From contig CAJVGD010000042.1 of the NCBI GenBank assembly GCA_910890315.1, positions 62,001 to 126,000 of the forward strand: a stretch of 64,000 bases of DNA. Reading direction: 5' to 3'. The translations under genes were made by a program, and so were the position numbers. The stretch comes from Serendipita indica DSM 11827 (Eukaryota; Basidiomycota; Agaricomycetes; Sebacinales; Serendipitaceae). The notes beneath the pieces are model-generated. The model was not told the DNA's origin. It saw only the letters and a program-made list of their open reading frames with translations, and ran no database searches. Every line of letters begins with the position of its first letter. Positions within the stretch are counted from its first letter, which is position 1. Shown here piece after piece: positions 61,045-64,000 of this stretch.

Positions 61045-61577
61045 CCCCTCTCGTTCTTGGCTGCCTTTGCTGTCGCATCCTCTTTTGTTTGCCCCTCGTC
61101 ATCCATCTTGTTATTTGTCGTTTTTATTGTCTCACATCTCTCGGTACCAACTGTTCACTCGATGATTCGGCTGGTCCCGTACCCCCGCTACCGGTTCTCT
61201 GGACGATCCCATATCTCTCTCCCGCCTTTCCGCCAGCTCTCCCTCCACGATCGTCTCCCACTCTTGTTCTTATTCGCTCGCTAGGTGCACCTATGTGGGT
61301 GTATCGACGTTGTTGTTGTCGTTGTAGTGCGCAAAGTGACTTGACTTGCCTTTCACTCGCTTTGCTGTAGTGTAGCAGAAGAATGGACAAGAAGCCTTTC
61401 AAATCCATACTTTCAATCTGAGCATACGTCCCTACTATTAGTGAGATACTGTTTGCCAGGGAACCCGTCGTCACATTCGGGGATTAGGCGATCCAAATGA
61501 TCAATTATCTTCACTCCTGACAGTACGCGCGATCGGGATGAGAGTGGAGTCAAATCTGGACCCTGCCACTGGTTATA
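61045..61577. other. Intergenic
   Basis: About 530 bp, pyrimidine-rich in its left part (3' UTR of the preceding gene) and leading into the AIP1 start on the right. No other gene seen. Confidence 0.4.
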
Positions 61578-64000
61578 ATGTCGTTCAAGAGGGGTTCGAA
61601 ATCATCAAGATTCCATCTTATTCTCTAAATACTTTATATAGGCATCATCTATCCGGCAAACCCAATCGCCACACGCGGCAGCGCAACCAAATTGTCGAGT
61701 AGCGGCAGCAAGCTTGTATACGCAAATGGAAGGACAATTATCGTGAGCAATATCCTTTTACCTGATCCTCCTATCTCTTACATGGACGATTCTGCCACTC
61801 AGATCCGAGATCTACTCGTGAGTTGAAGTGGCTCCTCTCATCTAGACAAACTGGACGTGATTTGACACTCGTTATGGGTGAAATGAGATAGGATCCTGCA
61901 AAGAACATTGTCTACACCGGCCATGTTCAGCCGACGACGGTGGCACGCATTTCACCCTCGGGCTACTATTGTGCATCCGCAGACTCGACAGGAACTGGTA
62001 TGTTTCTGCCCACTTCTGTATGCATAAGTAACTGAAAGATACGATACAGTCAGGATCTGGGACATTGTTGGTGAGGACAATGTGCTCAAGCTTGAAACGA
62101 AACCGTTTGCTGGGCCGGTGTAAGTCCGTCTCAGTCTTACAACTAGAGTGACTCACTTTATATAGGAATGACATCGCATGGGACGGCGAGAGTAAGCGGA
62201 TCATTGCTGTTGGCAACGGGCGTGAAAGGTGAGCTAAACCCTACTCGACAATGTCCATAAACTCTAACAATAGTATAGATCTGGCCACGTGTTCATGTTT
62301 GATACGGGTTCGTCGGCTGGTGAAATCAGTGGCCACTCCAAGGCTCGTTCCTTCTCCGACAACTGCACATCTGTCTCATCATTGTCGCTATAGATGATCA
62401 ACGCTGTCTCTATCCGCGCACAGCGACCATTTCGTGCTGTCACGGCATCGGACGACACCAAAATCAACTTTTACCATGGTCAGCCACACTGGATTATCCA
62501 TTGATTTGGGAGACGCTGATATGTTGCATAGGTGCACCTTACAAGTACGAAAAAGGGATCCAAACGCACACCAAGTTTGTTCAAGACGTTCGATACGCTC
62601 CCTCTGGAGACTTGTTCGTGAGCGTGGGTTCGGACGCCAAAGTGTTCCTCTATGACGGCAATACGGGGGATATGACTGTCGATTTCGGGGAGAACGTCCA
62701 CAAGGGAACAATCGTGAGTCACCACGTACACTCTTGGACCCTCACAGATGCCTTTAGTTTGCTGCGAGTTGGAGTCCTGACAGCAGATTCTTCTCCACAT
62801 CATCTGCCGACAAGACAGTCAACTACTGTCAGTCAACCTCATGCAACCAAAGATCAAACACTGACAAAATGTAGACGATGCCGCTGCTAGTAAAGTCGTT
62901 GCGTCGTGGACCGTCGGAAATGGCATCTCCGACCAACAAGCTGGAAACACCTGGCTGGGAGAACATGAAATTGCAAGCTTGTCGCTAAATGGCGACGTCA
63001 ATATCTTTGATACACGGTCTGGAAAGGTGGAACGGGTACTCTACGTACGTATCACACCATCATCTCGAAAGGTGCACTCAGTGGCACGAATAGGGCCCAA
63101 CAAGAAGTGTCACAGCGTCTGCCATCGATTCTTCTGGCACGCTTTACACCGGCTCATTTGATGGCCGTATTGTCAGTGTCACAGGTAACGGCACTGTAGA
63201 GTCCGTAACCGGTTCTGGCCATACGAACCACGTCTCTGGCATCGCGACAACGGCGTCAAAGATGTGCTCTGTCGGGTATGATGATACGTTTAGAGAGTTT
63301 TCTTCCACCGGGTTCGCGTACGTGGTCTTCATATTTGTCTCGTCTCCTAAGCGTAGCTCAGGGCGACCTCACTCTCGACGAGTGGACAACCCAAGGGAAT
63401 CGCCACCGTAGAAGGTGGACTCGTCTTTATCGCGACGGTATCGACTATCGAGGCACTCTCTGGTGGAAAGAAAGTGTCGGCACTTCAAGCATCCTATTCG
63501 CCACAGTCAATCGCGGCGTACGGCAACAACGTTGCCGTCGGAGGCCAAGTACGTTGGATCACGCACATGAAAAAGATGTTGACACAGCTTAGGATGAAAA
63601 GGTGTATCTGTACTCGTGGGATGGGTCAAAGTTGGTGGAGACGGGCAAGCTCGAATCAAATAGGGGCGCCGTGTCCTCTGTCGCATTTTCGCCCGATGGA
63701 AGCCTGCTAGCTGCGGGAGATGTAAGTATTATTTCATTACTCTATGCATTGTTGCTTAAGCATTGCAGTCTGCTGGCAAACTCATGCTCTACAAGGTTGC
63801 AGATAAGTCGGTAAGTCCAGGTGGACACCAAATTACGAGTACTCAGGCATCTTAGCTTGTGACATCTCGTTGGGCAGGCCATTCAGGTCGCATCAACACT
63901 CTGGCGTTCCATCCAGGAGGCAAGCACGTCGCCTCGGGCTCGCTGGATACCAATGTATTTGTGTGGTCGGTGGATAAGCCATTGCGCAAACTGGCAATTC
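61578..64000 (+). CDS. AIP1: Actin-interacting protein 1 (WD40), 3' end outside the window
   Basis: ATG 61578 with a short first exon (MSFKR) joins across an intron to GIIYPANPIATRGSATKLSS and GSKLVYANGRTII. WD40 units follow, each split by introns: YTGHVQPTTVARISPSGYYC, VRIWDIVGEDNVLKLETKPF, INAVSIRAQRPFRAVTASDD, HTKFVQDVRYAPSGDLFVSV, SDAKVFLYDGNTGDMTVDFG, SWSPDSRFFSTSSADKTV, SLNGDVNIFDTRSGKVERVL, GHTNHVSGIATTASKM and, near the right edge, AGHSGRINTLAFHPGGKHVA. The start xxYPANPxxTRGxxxxL and TTVARxSPSGYY are diagnostic of AIP1, the twin beta-propeller partner of cofilin that speeds actin filament disassembly. About a dozen introns are needed. The last repeat or so is cut by the window edge. 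Confidence 0.92.

Noticed and set aside
60416-61165. 249-codon plus-strand frame, Arg/His/Leu-rich
   Set aside because: It reads the last exon of the 59660 gene in a shifted frame; composition suggests a shadow, apart from its first 27 bases or so, which are used as a real exon.

Overview
The window looks like nuclear DNA of a filamentous basidiomycete, most likely an Agaricomycete. Genes are split by many very short GT-AG introns (about 43-60 bp), are closely packed on both strands, and encode typical fungal proteins, including a CBM1-tailed acetylxylan esterase, a CsbD/Hmp1-type stress protein, a cytochrome P450 and a Nud1/Cdc11-type scaffold. A Rhizoctonia-like (Cantharellales) source is a guess, not something the sequence proves. 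No rRNA, CRISPR array or intact transposon was recognised.

Layout. 0-6.6 kb: 3' part of a U6 snRNA processing enzyme (Usb1), a METTL25-like methyltransferase, a bacterial-type mannose-1-phosphate guanylyltransferase with an added coiled-coil N-terminus, and two tandem copies of a thiol/halide (TPMT-type) methyltransferase. 6.8-10.7 kb: inositol-3-phosphate synthase and, divergently, a P450. 10.7-13.2 kb: gene-poor, with a tRNA-like element bearing intact Pol III A and B boxes and one small orphan gene. 13.2-28 kb: dense housekeeping block: 2-oxoglutarate dehydrogenase E1, Mad2, RBM25-like splicing factor, Bms1, an AN1 zinc-finger protein with an apparent frameshift, Prp38, ETF-beta and an ornithine-cyclodeaminase-like protein. 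29-40.7 kb: a run of minus-strand genes: TALE homeodomain factor, Nud1/Cdc11-like LRR scaffold, a RING-H2 protein with an N-myristoylation signal, a family III CoA-transferase and mitochondrial processing peptidase beta. 41-45 kb: a long disordered protein ending in an Hsp20-like domain, and an orphan secreted protein. 45-49 kb: an AT-rich gene desert with a decayed coding remnant and short repeats. 49-64 kb: Afg2/Drg1-type AAA ATPase, macro-domain protein, an unknown multi-pass membrane protein, acetylxylan esterase, CsbD-like protein, acyl-protein thioesterase, an unknown single-pass membrane protein and the start of actin-interacting protein 1, which runs off the right edge.

Themes. RNA and ribosome maturation is well represented (Usb1, RBM25, Prp38, Bms1, Afg2), as is mitochondrial metabolism (OGDH E1, ETF-beta, MPP-beta, CoA-transferase). 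Nothing suggests one co-regulated cluster. The least explained items are the bacterial-type ManC protein, the methyltransferase pair, the Hsp20-tailed disordered protein, the orphan secreted protein and the Pol III element. Gene models were spliced by eye from frame continuity and GT-AG sites, so exon edges are proposals.
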